This document shows, piece after piece, positions 51,489 to 59,664 of a stretch of DNA of 64,000 nucleotides. Within the stretch, counting starts at the first letter, position 1, and each line of letters begins with the position of its first letter. This DNA comes from Amycolatopsis sp. CA-230715. Its GTDB lineage: Bacteria; Actinomycetota; Actinomycetes; Mycobacteriales; Pseudonocardiaceae. Location: NCBI RefSeq assembly GCF_018736145.1, contig NZ_CP059997.1, positions 5,393,501 to 5,457,500 on the forward strand. Reading direction: 5' to 3'. The notes under the pieces were generated by a model. The model searched no databases. It was given only the letters and a program-made list of their open reading frames with translations, and had not been told where the DNA came from. The position numbers were made by a program, and so were the translations under genes.

Positions 51489-53126
51489 CTACAGCTGGCT
51501 GATGTCGAGCTTTCCCTCGGAGTGGAACGCGCGGAGCCGCTTCTTGTCGAACTTGCCGACGCTGGTCTTCGGCACTTCTTCGACGAATGTCCAGTTCTCC
51601 GGGAGCTGCCACTTGGCGACCTTGTCCGAGAGGTACTCGCGCAGTTCCTCGGCCGTGACGCTCTGGCCCTCCCGCAGCACGACCGCGACCAGCGGGCGCT
51701 CGTCCCACTTCTCGTCGGGAATGCCGACCACGGCCGCCTCCGCGACCGCGGGATGCCCCATCACCTGGTTCTCCAGATCGACCGACGAGATCCACTCGCC
51801 GCCGGACTTGATCACGTCCTTCGCCCGGTCGGTCAGGGTCAGGAACCCGTCGGGGGTCACCTTGCCGACGTCACCGGTGCGCAGCCAGCCGTCGTGGAAC
51901 TTCTCCGGGTCGGGCTCGACGCCTTCTTCACCGGAGTAGTAGGCGCCCGCGATCCACGGCCCCTGCACTTCGAGTTCGCCGACGCTGTCACCGTCCCACG
52001 GCGCTTCCGAGCCGTCGTCGGTGATCAGGCGCGCGTGGACGGAGGCGGGGAAGCGGCCCTGTGTGTACCGGTAGTTCCAGGCCTCTTCGCCGGTGGCCGA
52101 TGCGGGCGGGCGCGCCACGCTGCCCAGCGGCGAGGTCTCGGTCATGCCCCACGCGTGCAGGATCGGCACGTCGTACTTCTCTTGGAAAGCGTGCATCATC
52201 GACGGCGGCGCGGCCGACCCGCCGACCACGACCTCGCGCAGGTGCGAGATGTCCTGCGGGTTCGCGTCGAGGTGCTGCAGCAGGCCCTGCCAGATCGTCG
52301 GCACGGCGGCGGCGAAGGTCGGCTTCTCGGCGGCGAGGATCTGCGCGATCGGGCCGGGCTGCAGGAACCGGTCCGGCATCACCAGCGAGGCCCCGACCAT
52401 CAGCGCCGCGTACGGCAGGCCCCACGACATCGCGTGGAACATCGGCACGATCGCCAGCGCGGAGTCGTCCTGCGCGAGCCGCATGCTGTCGCTCATGCAC
52501 ACCTGCATCGAGTGCAGCCAGATCGACCGGTGGGAGTACGCGACACCCTTGGGGTCACCCGTCGTGCCCGAGGTGTAACACATCGCGGCCGCCGAGCGCT
52601 CGTCGACCTCGGGCCAGTCGAACGTGTCGGGCTGGGCGTCCAGGAGTTCCCCGTAAGAGTGAACCTCAACTCCAGCTGGAGCCTCCAGTGCCGAAGCATC
52701 ACCGTTGGCGACGATAACATGACGGACCGTGGTCATTTCGGGAAGTTGTTTCGCCAGTAGCGGGATCAAAGTTCCGTCAACGATGACGACGTGGTCCGCG
52801 GCGTGGTTCGCGACGAACGTGAGCTGCTCCGGGAAGAGCCGGATGTTGAGCGTGTGGAGCACCGCGCCCATCGCGGGAATGGCCGCGTAGGCGGCGAGGT
52901 GCTCGGCGTTGTTCCACATGAAGGTGCCGACGCGCTGATCGCCGGTGACCCCGAGCCCGCGCAGTGCGTTCGCCAGCTTTGCCGCGTGTTTGCCCAGGTC
53001 GCCGTACGTTTCCCGGCGCGCCCCATCGCCGGTCCACGTCACGACCTCGCTCTTCGAATGCACCGTGGTCCCGTGCTGGAGCAGCTTCGCGAGCGAAAGC
53101 TGACCGTCCTGCATCGTGCTCAACAT
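51489..53126 (-). CDS. fadD: Long-chain fatty-acid-CoA ligase
   Basis: 545-residue AMP-forming acyl-CoA ligase. ATP-site motifs are YTSGTTGDPKGV (about residues 188-199) and GMTETSPLG; the adenylate aspartate lies in WLRTGDVGKV and the C-terminal catalytic lysine in KTSVGKFDKKRLR. The sequence resembles the medium/long-chain FadD group (AlkK-like). It activates fatty acids for oxidation or lipid synthesis. GGGAG lies upstream of ATG 53126. A far longer in-frame reading upstream crosses the mihF region and is spurious. A single gene. Confidence 0.93.
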   Translation of the reverse strand: MLSTMQDGQLSLAKLLQHGTTVHSKSEVVTWTGDGARRETYGDLGKHAAKLANALRGLGVTGDQRVGTFMWNNAEHLAAYAAIPAMGAVLHTLNIRLFPEQLTFVANHAADHVVIVDGTLIPLLAKQLPEMTTVRHVIVANGDASALEAPAGVEVHSYGELLDAQPDTFDWPEVDERSAAAMCYTSGTTGDPKGVAYSHRSIWLHSMQVCMSDSMRLAQDDSALAIVPMFHAMSWGLPYAALMVGASLVMPDRFLQPGPIAQILAAEKPTFAAAVPTIWQGLLQHLDANPQDISHLREVVVGGSAAPPSMMHAFQEKYDVPILHAWGMTETSPLGSVARPPASATGEEAWNYRYTQGRFPASVHARLITDDGSEAPWDGDSVGELEVQGPWIAGAYYSGEEGVEPDPEKFHDGWLRTGDVGKVTPDGFLTLTDRAKDVIKSGGEWISSVDLENQVMGHPAVAEAAVVGIPDEKWDERPLVAVVLREGQSVTAEELREYLSDKVAKWQLPENWTFVEEVPKTSVGKFDKKRLRAFHSEGKLDISQL

Positions 53127-53474
53127 CGTGACTCCCGATCTACGTCGTTCGGTGGGGCCGGTACGCGATACGGCGACTCTAATGCCGCCTGCCGGAACCG
53201 GGCAGGTTCGGAACTGGCAACGTTCGATCACGAAATCGTTTGGCCGGAAATCGTTATTCACCCCCCTTGGACGGGTGATAAGTACGCTCGACCAGGTTGC
53301 CCGCACCGACGCTACCGGGTAGTAAGTGCGTGTCGGTTTCCCAGCCGAGTACCTCGTGGCGTTTACTGGGGCGCGTGGTAAGAGACGGCCTGACCAGCGC
53401 TTGCGCCAAAGTCGGCGCCTGGGGAACGGGCGGTCGCCGCGAAAGCGGTCAGTTGAGATGAAAGGACTAATACG
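53127..53474. other. Divergent intergenic region between fadD and mihF
   Basis: About 350 bases with no gene seen. It contains a TTGGAC near 53269 followed after about 11-17 bases by GATAAGTACG, a possible rightward promoter, which would give mihF a leader of about 180 bases. A less regular AT-poor stretch follows. No repeat unit or riboswitch is recognised here, but the long leader of mihF could carry regulation. Confidence 0.4.
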
Positions 53475-53786
53475 TTGGCTCTGCCTACGTTGACTCCGGA
53501 GCAGCGCGCGGACGCACTGGCCAAAGCGGCCGAGGCGCGGAAGGCCCGCTCGGAGCTGCTTGCGTCGATCAAGTCCGGCAAGGAGAGCATTGAAAAGGTG
53601 CTCAAGAAGGCCAAGGAAGACAAGACCATCGGTAAGACGAAGGTCACCCAGCTGCTCAAGGCCGTGCCCGGCCTCGGTGCGGTGAAGGTCGCCGCGCTGC
53701 TCGAGCAGGCGGGTATCGACCCCGACCGGCGCGCCGCCGGCCTCGGTGAGCGCCAGCGCGAAGCGCTCATCGACGCGCTCAAGTAG
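53475..53786 (+). CDS. mihF: Actinobacterial integration host factor
   Basis: 103-residue DNA-binding protein of the mIHF/sIHF family, a nucleoid-associated protein specific to actinobacteria. The N-terminal lysine/alanine-rich helix (DALAKAAEARKARSELLASI) and the C-terminal helix-two-turn-helix (LLKAVPGLGAVKVAALLEQA) are both present; VPGLG is the DNA-contact turn. TTG 53475 with AAAGGA upstream is the start. In most actinobacteria the gene lies beside gmk; here neither gmk nor rpoZ is adjacent, and an isochorismate synthase gene follows. Confidence 0.93.
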   Translation: MALPTLTPEQRADALAKAAEARKARSELLASIKSGKESIEKVLKKAKEDKTIGKTKVTQLLKAVPGLGAVKVAALLEQAGIDPDRRAAGLGERQREALIDALK

Positions 53787-53794
53787 CCATCCAC

Positions 53795-53830
53795 GCTCGT
53801 GGGTGGCGTGTTTCGCCGTCGCCCACGAGC
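53795..53830 (+). terminator. Hairpin terminator after mihF
   Basis: Nine-bp perfect arms GCTCGTGGG (53795-53803) and CCCACGAGC (53822-53830) eight bases after the mihF stop. GC-rich stem with an 18-nt loop, without a U tract. Confidence 0.72.
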
Positions 53831-53961
53831 GGGGTGACCTGCGCTTCCGGCGCGAGTGATCGAGGACGCACGGTCGCTCAGCCCGGTCTCGGTCCGGTAG
53901 GGCGGAGAATGGGCCGCGAGGGCGACCGCGGAGATCCCGCACGCCGGAAGCGAGGCGAGGA

Positions 53962-55116
53962 GTGACTGCGATCGGTGCGCGGGTGACCGCGGACGGACTG
54001 CTCGACCAGTACGCGCCGGGTGACTTCTTCCTGGCCACCGCGCACGAAACCCTGCTCGCGCGGGGCGTCGCGCGATCCTGCACCGATGACGACGCGGTGC
54101 GCCTCAGCGAGCGGGTCGCCGACGCGCTCGCCGAATCCTCCGCGCCGCTCGCGGTCGGCGCCCTTCCCTTCGACACCGCGGGCGCACCCGGTCATGCGGT
54201 GCTGCCGTCCACTGTGGCCACCGCACCGCCCGCGCATCCCGCGGCGGCGGCTTTCGAACGCCGCCAGGTCGGCGTGCCCGTCGCGGTGCGCCCGGTGCCC
54301 ACGCCCGAACTGCACGCCGAGGCCGTCGCGAAGGCGGTCGCCGCGCTCAACGACCGCGACATGCGCAAGGTCGTGCTCGCGCGGGCGCTCGATGTGGACT
54401 TCGACGAGGACGTGCGCGCCGCGGCGATCCTGCGCAACCTCGTCAAGGACAACGCGAGCGGGTACACGTTCGCCGTGGGGCTGCCCGGCGGGTGCTCGCT
54501 GATCGGCTCCAGCCCCGAGCTTCTCCTTTCCCGGCGCGGAGATCGCGTCGTTTCGCACCCGCTCGCCGGAACCGCGCCGCGGTCCGCCGATCCCGCCGAA
54601 GACGCCGAAAACGCGGCCGGTCTGCTCGCGTCCCGCAAGAACCAGGTCGAGCACGCGGTGACGGTCGAAGCGGTGGTGGAAACCCTGCGCCCGTTCTGCC
54701 GCAAGTTGACCGTCCCGGATGGACCCCAGCTCGTCGCGACCCCCGCCGTGTGGCACCTCGGCACCAGGATCTCCGGTGAGTTGAAGGATCGCGACGTGAC
54801 CGCGTTCCGGCTCGCCGCCGCGTTGCACCCGACGCCCGCGATCTGCGGCTCCCCGACGGAATCCGCGCGCGAACTCGTCGGCGATCTCGAACCGTTCGAC
54901 CGCGGGTACTACGCGGGCACCGTCGGCTGGGTCGACGCCGCGGGTGACGGGGAATGGGCCGTGGCGATCCGGTGCGCGCAGGTACTCCGGCGATCGATGC
55001 GGTTGTACGCGGGCGGCGGCATCGTCCCCGCCTCGGAGCCGGTGTCCGAATTGGACGAAACCTCGGTGAAGTTCCGGATCCTGTTGCGCGCCATGGGTTT
55101 GCCCCCGGAACTCTGA
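53962..55116 (+). CDS. Isochorismate synthase
   Basis: 384-residue chorismate-utilising enzyme of the EntC/DhbC type, converting chorismate to isochorismate, the first step to 2,3-dihydroxybenzoate siderophores, salicylate or menaquinone. Family motifs: RKVVLARALDVDFD, SLIGSSPELLLSRRG, HPLAGTAPRS, ISGELKDRDV, LHPTPAICGSPTESA and FDRGYYAGTVGWVD. The catalytic lysine (in RKVVLAR) and glutamate (in SPEL) are present. GTG 53962 has GAGG six bases before. No other siderophore or menaquinone gene adjoins it except the convergent phosphopantetheinyl transferase. Confidence 0.9.
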   Translation: MTAIGARVTADGLLDQYAPGDFFLATAHETLLARGVARSCTDDDAVRLSERVADALAESSAPLAVGALPFDTAGAPGHAVLPSTVATAPPAHPAAAAFERRQVGVPVAVRPVPTPELHAEAVAKAVAALNDRDMRKVVLARALDVDFDEDVRAAAILRNLVKDNASGYTFAVGLPGGCSLIGSSPELLLSRRGDRVVSHPLAGTAPRSADPAEDAENAAGLLASRKNQVEHAVTVEAVVETLRPFCRKLTVPDGPQLVATPAVWHLGTRISGELKDRDVTAFRLAAALHPTPAICGSPTESARELVGDLEPFDRGYYAGTVGWVDAAGDGEWAVAIRCAQVLRRSMRLYAGGGIVPASEPVSELDETSVKFRILLRAMGLPPEL

Positions 55117-55132
55117 TCGCCTCGCGGTGAAG

Positions 55133-55185
55133 ACCCCGAAGGTGGCTTTCGGGGCGGTAGATGCCCTGAAAGCCACCTTCGGGGC
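55133..55185. repeat. Palindromic dimer repeat, locus F
   Basis: A complete 53-bp unit: 55133-55155 and 55163-55185, separated by 7 nt (GGTAGAT). The two 23-mers are near reverse complements (GGTGGCTTTC / GAAAGCCACC). It lies between the convergent ends of the isochorismate synthase and phosphopantetheinyl transferase genes. Confidence 0.85.
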
Positions 55186-55211
55186 ATCGGGTAACTGTCC
55201 GAAGTGGACGG

Positions 55212-55898
55212 TCAGGCTGGCCAGGGGTGTTCGGTGACCTTGACCTCGTCCTCGGTGATCAGTGCGACGGCGGCGCGGTAGCCCTCGCCGGGGTCGAGGT
55301 CGATCAGGCGCAGGCGGGCGGGGTCGAGTGCCGCGTCCGTGGAGTGCACGAGCCGCGCGGGTTCGCCGGGGCCGGAGAGCGTGATGGCCGACGGCGGGAT
55401 GCGCAGGCCCTTTCCGGTGGCCTTCATCAGCGCTTCCTTGCGCGTCCAGTACTGGAAGAAGACCATTTCCTTCTCCGAGGCGGGAACCTTGTGGATCGCT
55501 TCGACCTCCGGCGGGGTCAGGGTGTATTCGATCAGCGAGTCGTCGGCTTTGCGGCGGGATTCCACGTCGAGGCCGACCGGGGTGGCTTCGGTGACCGCGA
55601 GGCCGATGCGGTCACCCGAGTGCGAGATGGACAGCTTCAGCTCACTGCCGGGCACCGACGGCGGGCCGTGCTGCTTGCCGCAGTCCGTGCAGGTGGCGTC
55701 GAACGAGATCGACTTGGGATCGCGGCCGAGGCGCTCGCCCGCGATCGTCTTGCTCAGCACCCTGCCGGTCAGGAAGCGGCGCTTGTCCAGCTCCATCCGG
55801 TAGGCGGTGTGGCGGCCGCGCTCCGCTTCGTCGAGGAACTCCAGGTACCGCGGGTCGTTCGGCAGCGGCTCGGCCCACCAGATGGCGCATTCGATCAC
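55212..55898 (-). CDS. 4'-phosphopantetheinyl transferase (Sfp-type)
   Basis: 228-residue enzyme that loads the phosphopantetheine arm onto carrier-protein domains of peptide or polyketide synthases. The signatures are LKLSISHSGDRIGLAV (about residues 87-102), VGLDVESRR with the Mg-binding Asp/Glu (about 107-115) and FFQYWTRKEALMKATGKGL (about 147-165). A CTDCG pair near residue 70 could bind zinc. GTG 55898 overlaps the stop of the dicarboxylate transporter gene (GTGA), so it is translated from that transcript. No synthetase gene lies in the window. Confidence 0.92.
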   Translation of the reverse strand: MIECAIWWAEPLPNDPRYLEFLDEAERGRHTAYRMELDKRRFLTGRVLSKTIAGERLGRDPKSISFDATCTDCGKQHGPPSVPGSELKLSISHSGDRIGLAVTEATPVGLDVESRRKADDSLIEYTLTPPEVEAIHKVPASEKEMVFFQYWTRKEALMKATGKGLRIPPSAITLSGPGEPARLVHSTDAALDPARLRLIDLDPGEGYRAAVALITEDEVKVTEHPWPA

Positions 55899-57244
55899 GT
55901 CTGTTCCCCCTTCGCGCCCGCCTCGGGCGCACCCTTGTCCGCCTGCTCGTCGAGCAGCGTCGCCTCGTCGAACGGCAGGCGGCCCGAGAGCACCTCCTCA
56001 ACCCTTTCACGGTCGATTTCCTTGGTCCAGGTGCCGACGAGCACAGTCGCGACCGAGTTGCCCGCGAAGTTCGTCAGCGCCCGCGCCTCCGACATGAACC
56101 GGTCGATGCCGACGATGAACCCGACGCCGCTGACCAGCTCCGGCCGGTGCGACGACAGCCCGCCCGCCAGCGTCGCCAGCCCGGCGCCGGTGACCCCCGC
56201 GGCACCCTTCGAGGCGATGATCATGAACACCAGCAGCGCGATCTGCTCGCCGAGCGACAGCGGCTTGTCGAGCGCTTCGGCGATGAAGATCGACGACATG
56301 GTCAGGTAGATCGCGGTGCCGTCGAGGTTGAACGAGTACCCGGTCGGGATCGTGATGCCGACGACCGGTTTGCTGACCCCGAGGTGCTCCATCTTCGCGA
56401 TCACCCTCGGCAGCGCCGATTCCGACGACGAGGTCGACAGGATCAGCAGGAACTCGCGCCCGAGGTAGCGGAAGAGCCGGAAGACGTTGACCTTCCCGAC
56501 GAACCAGCACAGCGAGCCCAGCACCACGAACACGAAGATCAGGCAGGTCAGGTAGAAGCCGACCATGATGATCGCGAGGCTCTTCAGCGCCGCGCCGCCG
56601 GTCGCGCCGACGACCGCCGCGATCGCGCCGAACGCGCCGACCGGGGCCGCCCACATGATCATCTGCAGGATCCGGAAGACCAGCCGCTGGATGTGCTCGA
56701 TGCCGTTGCGGATCGGCACGCCGCGCGGGCCCAGCTTCTGCACCGCGAACCCGGCCAGCAGCGCCACCAGCAGCGTCTGGAGCACCTGGCCCTCGGTGAA
56801 CGCCGACACGAGCGTCTTCGGGATGATGCCGAGCAGGAACTCGGTCGTGGTCTCGGCGCCCTTGACCTGGTCCTGGCCCGCCTTCGCGATCTTGTCGGTC
56901 AGGTTCAGGCCCTCGCCGGGGTGCAGCAGGTTGCCGACGATCAGGCCGATCACCAGCGCCACGGTCGACATCACCAGGAAGTAGCCGACCGCGAGGCCGC
57001 CGACCTTGCCGACCTTCGCCGCCTTCGCGACCGAGCCGACCCCGATCACGATCGTGCAGAAGATGATCGGCGAGATCATCATCTTGATCAGGTTGACGAA
57101 CCCGTCCCCGAGCGGTTTGAGGGACTTCGCGAAGTCGGGGAACGCGAACCCGACCACGATCCCCAGCGCCACCGCGACGATCACCGCGATGTACAGGTAG
57201 TGCGTCCGGTCCCGCCGCTTCGGCGCCGCCTGCGTTGTCGACAT
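55895..57244 (-). CDS. dctA: C4-dicarboxylate:cation symporter (DctA/DAACS family)
   Basis: 449-residue symporter with eight membrane helices and two re-entrant loops. Family signatures are the serine-rich hairpin LSTSSSESALPRVIAKME (about residues 272-289), the motif GYSFNLDGTAIYLTMSSIF and KGAAGVTGAGLATLA near the C-terminus. DctA-type carriers import succinate, fumarate and malate with Na+ or H+. The C-terminal tail is acidic and cytoplasmic. Its stop overlaps the start of the phosphopantetheinyl transferase gene. Confidence 0.92.
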   Translation of the reverse strand: MSTTQAAPKRRDRTHYLYIAVIVAVALGIVVGFAFPDFAKSLKPLGDGFVNLIKMMISPIIFCTIVIGVGSVAKAAKVGKVGGLAVGYFLVMSTVALVIGLIVGNLLHPGEGLNLTDKIAKAGQDQVKGAETTTEFLLGIIPKTLVSAFTEGQVLQTLLVALLAGFAVQKLGPRGVPIRNGIEHIQRLVFRILQMIMWAAPVGAFGAIAAVVGATGGAALKSLAIIMVGFYLTCLIFVFVVLGSLCWFVGKVNVFRLFRYLGREFLLILSTSSSESALPRVIAKMEHLGVSKPVVGITIPTGYSFNLDGTAIYLTMSSIFIAEALDKPLSLGEQIALLVFMIIASKGAAGVTGAGLATLAGGLSSHRPELVSGVGFIVGIDRFMSEARALTNFAGNSVATVLVGTWTKEIDRERVEEVLSGRLPFDEATLLDEQADKGAPEAGAKGEQT

Positions 57245-57331
57245 TTTTCGTGAGGCTCCTCACCGTGTGATCTGGCGGGGGAAACCTACGTCACCATCGC
57301 CTTGGCGGCCAAGCAGGTGTTAGCCTCGAAC

Positions 57332-57345
57332 TAAGCAAGCGCTTA
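57332..57345. promoter_or_regulatory. TAAGC-N4-GCTTA operator candidate
   Basis: Inverted repeat TAAGC-AAGC-GCTTA, containing the palindrome AAGCGCTT, 24 bases before the acyl-CoA dehydrogenase ATG. It resembles the KstR2 consensus (A-x-CAAG-xx-CTTG-x-T) in all but one defined position. A TetR gene lies 1.7 kb downstream. It is the likely control point of the dehydrogenase gene. Confidence 0.55.
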
Positions 57346-57368
57346 ATTACTGCGAGGAGCCGCCGGCG

Positions 57369-58538
57369 ATGGACTTCACCCTCAGCGTCGAAGAACGGGA
57401 AGTGCGCGACTGGGTCCGCACCTTCGTGCAGAAGGAGCTCGTGCCGCGCGAGCAGGAGGTGCTCACGCGCGAGCGCGCCGGCAAGCCGGGGGTCACCGCC
57501 GACGAGATGGCGGAACTGCGCCAGAAGGCGAAGGACTCGGGGTTCTGGGGCGTGCAGACGCCGGAGTCCTACGGCGGCATGGGCCTGTCCGCGGTGATGA
57601 CCGCGCTGCTCGAAGCCGAGCTCGGCCGCACGTTCGTGCCGTTCAGCTTCGGCGGGTCCGCGGACAACATCCTCTTCCACGCCAACGAGGAGCAGAAGCA
57701 GCGCTACCTCCTGCCGACGATCTCGGGCGAGCGCAAGTCCTGCTTCGCGATCACCGAGCCCGGCGCCGGTTCCGACGCCAAGGCCATCAGGACCTCGGCC
57801 CGCAAGGACGGGTCGGACTGGATCATCAACGGCGAGAAGACCTTCATCACCGGTGGCAACGAAGCCGATTTCGCGATGGTCTTCGCCATCACCGACCCGG
57901 AGAAGGGCGCCGACGGCGGCGTCACCTGCTTTCTCGTCGACCGCGACATGGGCTGGCGCTCCGAGTACATCGACACGATGGGCGAATGGGGCCCCGCGTC
58001 ACTGATCTTCTCCGACGTGCGGGTGCCCGAATCGCAGATCCTCGGCGAGCTCGGCAACGGCTTCGGGCTCGCGATGCAGTGGATCGGCCGCGGCCGCTAC
58101 CTGCTGCCCGCCAAGGCGATCGGCTCGTGCGAGCGGTTGCTGTCGATGGCGATCGAGCACGCGAACACCCGGCAGACCTTCGGCGCGCCGATCGCGGAGC
58201 GGCAGGCGATCCAGTGGATGATCGCCGACTCCGGCGTCGAACTCGAGGCGTTGCGCTGGCTCGTGCTGCACGCCGCGTGGCAGGTCGACGAGGGCCTCGA
58301 TTCACGGCACGCGCAGTCGATCGCCAAGCTCTACGGCGGCACGAAGGCGAACGAAATCGTCGACCGCGTCCTGCAGATCCACGGCGGTATGGGCTACACG
58401 CGGGAACTGCCCGTCGAACGGTGGTACCGCGAACTGCGGCTGCTGCGGATCTACGAAGGTACCGACGAGATCCAGCGGCGCACCATCGCGCGGAACCTGT
58501 TGAAGGGACACGTGAAGGTCGGCGGAATCCTCGGCTGA
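57369..58538 (+). CDS. Acyl-CoA dehydrogenase
   Basis: 389-residue flavoenzyme. Visible features are CFAITEPGAGSDAKAI (FAD/substrate contact, about residues 128-143), KTFITGGNEADFAMV, RQTFGAPIAERQAIQ and the C-terminal LQIHGGMGYTRELPVERWYR, ending with IYEGTDEIQR, where the Glu is the expected base. It is distinct in sequence from the dehydrogenase at 28137-29270. It lies divergent from dctA, with the TAAGC palindrome upstream and a strong hairpin after it. Probably acts in the same acyl-CoA pathway as the ligase and hydratase genes at 59-62 kb. Confidence 0.92.
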   Translation: MDFTLSVEEREVRDWVRTFVQKELVPREQEVLTRERAGKPGVTADEMAELRQKAKDSGFWGVQTPESYGGMGLSAVMTALLEAELGRTFVPFSFGGSADNILFHANEEQKQRYLLPTISGERKSCFAITEPGAGSDAKAIRTSARKDGSDWIINGEKTFITGGNEADFAMVFAITDPEKGADGGVTCFLVDRDMGWRSEYIDTMGEWGPASLIFSDVRVPESQILGELGNGFGLAMQWIGRGRYLLPAKAIGSCERLLSMAIEHANTRQTFGAPIAERQAIQWMIADSGVELEALRWLVLHAAWQVDEGLDSRHAQSIAKLYGGTKANEIVDRVLQIHGGMGYTRELPVERWYRELRLLRIYEGTDEIQRRTIARNLLKGHVKVGGILG

Positions 58539-58556
58539 TTTCTTTCGCACGAGAAG

Positions 58557-58595
58557 AGTACGGAGTGTGGGGCACCCGCCCACACTCCGTACTCG
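58557..58595. terminator. Perfect 16-bp stem, bidirectional terminator
   Basis: Arms 58557-58572 (GAGTACGGAGTGTGGG) and 58580-58595 pair perfectly with a 7-nt loop, 18 bases after the dehydrogenase stop and about 40 bases before the stop of the convergent small gene. One of the strongest hairpins in the window. Confidence 0.85.
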
Positions 58596-58637
58596 GAAAG
58601 CGTCTATTCGGAAAGCTTGTACTCGAAGAAGCGAAGG

Positions 58638-58967
58638 TCAGTCGTGCGCGGCCTGCTTGCGCACCGCGATCGGCACGCCTGCCAGGTCTTCCTCGTTGCA
58701 CAGGAGTTTCACGTCGTAGTACGGCGAACCCTCACGTTCGTCGTAATCGAGGTGCAGTGCTAGAACGTCGACCGGCTCTCCGAGCCATTCTTGAGCCTGA
58801 CGGAGCCATCCCGCGCACCGTTCCAGCGCGGTGGGCAGATCATCGTCGCGGAACTCCACCGGGCGGTAGGGCACATCCTGTACCTGATCCCGAGGGTGTG
58901 TCGGCACCGGCAAGCCCGGTGCGAGACCCGAGTCGTCCAGTTCTAGTTGGATCGTTTGCTCAGTCAC
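58638..58967 (-). CDS. Conserved hypothetical protein (109 aa)
   Basis: A 109-residue soluble protein without signal peptide or cysteine pair pattern. GTG 58967 gives VTEQTIQLELDDSGLAPG, with GGAG nine bases upstream. The C-terminal half has EPVDVLALHLDYDEREGSPYYDVKLL-like strands and a CNEED turn. The family is not recognised; it has ordinary codon use and lies between the dehydrogenase terminator and the TetR gene, oriented with the latter. An open frame extends to 59039 but overlaps the TetR gene end. Confidence 0.6.
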   Translation of the reverse strand: MTEQTIQLELDDSGLAPGLPVPTHPRDQVQDVPYRPVEFRDDDLPTALERCAGWLRQAQEWLGEPVDVLALHLDYDEREGSPYYDVKLLCNEEDLAGVPIAVRKQAAHD

Positions 58968-59016
58968 CCTTCCAGGCTCCCCCAGCAACGCGAGTTGGGC
59001 AAGGTGTAGGGGGAGG

Positions 59017-59664
59017 TCAGGACGGTAAACCCCACACACGAGCGACGATTTCCCTCGCCGTCACCAGGTCGGTACCACTGGGCCGATCGGCGCAGCCGAG
59101 CGCGCGCAAGGCCAGCCCGGCGTACTGCGCGGCCAGGTCGTCGAGCGAAAGTGCGCCGTGCGGCGAATACCACCGCGCCACCCCGCTGCACATTTCCAGC
59201 AGCGCGCGGCGGGTGACACCGGGGTCACCCGCGACGAAGTGCCCCGCTGCCATGCCGTCGGCGATCGCGCGCGCCCACCGCTCCTCGTACGCGTCGCGAA
59301 GGCGCACCACTTCGCGCCTCGCCTGCTCGGACAGCGCCCTGACCTCGTTGTCCACCACCTGTGTTTCCGCGGGGCGAAGCGCGTGCGAGAACACGTGCAG
59401 CGCGACGAGTTTCGCCAGCCGCGCCCTCGGATCGGCGGTGGAACCGGCGATCTCGCCCGCCGCGTCGAGCAGGCGCGTGAGCGCGTCGCGCATGATCTCG
59501 GCGAGCAGATCCTCCTTGGTGCCCATGTAGTGGTACAGGCTCGCCGACGAGAGGTTCGCCGCCTGCGCCAGTTCGCGGATCCCGGTGCCGTGGAAACCCT
59601 TGTCCGCGAACAGGTTCACCGCCGCGCGGCGGACCCTCGGCGCGGTGCCGCCGGTCAGCGCCAT
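59017..59664 (-). CDS. TetR-family regulator of acyl-CoA genes (KstR2-like)
   Basis: 215 residues. The DNA-binding region reads RAAVNLFADKGFHGTGIREL and NLSSASLYHYMGTKEDLLAE, and the C-terminal half is a large helical ligand pocket with LRPAETQVVDNEVRAL. Regulators of this kind bind acyl-CoA esters (KstR2-type, cholesterol-ring or fatty-acid catabolism). Its start overlaps the end of the acyl-CoA synthetase gene by ten bases, so it is transcribed with the synthetase and hydratase genes. The KstR2-like palindrome at 57332 is a likely site. Confidence 0.85.
   Translation of the reverse strand: MALTGGTAPRVRRAAVNLFADKGFHGTGIRELAQAANLSSASLYHYMGTKEDLLAEIMRDALTRLLDAAGEIAGSTADPRARLAKLVALHVFSHALRPAETQVVDNEVRALSEQARREVVRLRDAYEERWARAIADGMAAGHFVAGDPGVTRRALLEMCSGVARWYSPHGALSLDDLAAQYAGLALRALGCADRPSGTDLVTAREIVARVWGLPS

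Noticed and set aside
53127..54176. Upstream extension of the FadD frame
   Set aside because: It crosses mihF and part of the isochorismate synthase gene antisense; the ribosome site supports 53126.
57337..57344. cre-like or LexA-like box AAGCGCTT
   Set aside because: The position before an acyl-CoA dehydrogenase and the TAAGC-N4-GCTTA frame fit a TetR/KstR2-like site better than a LexA box.
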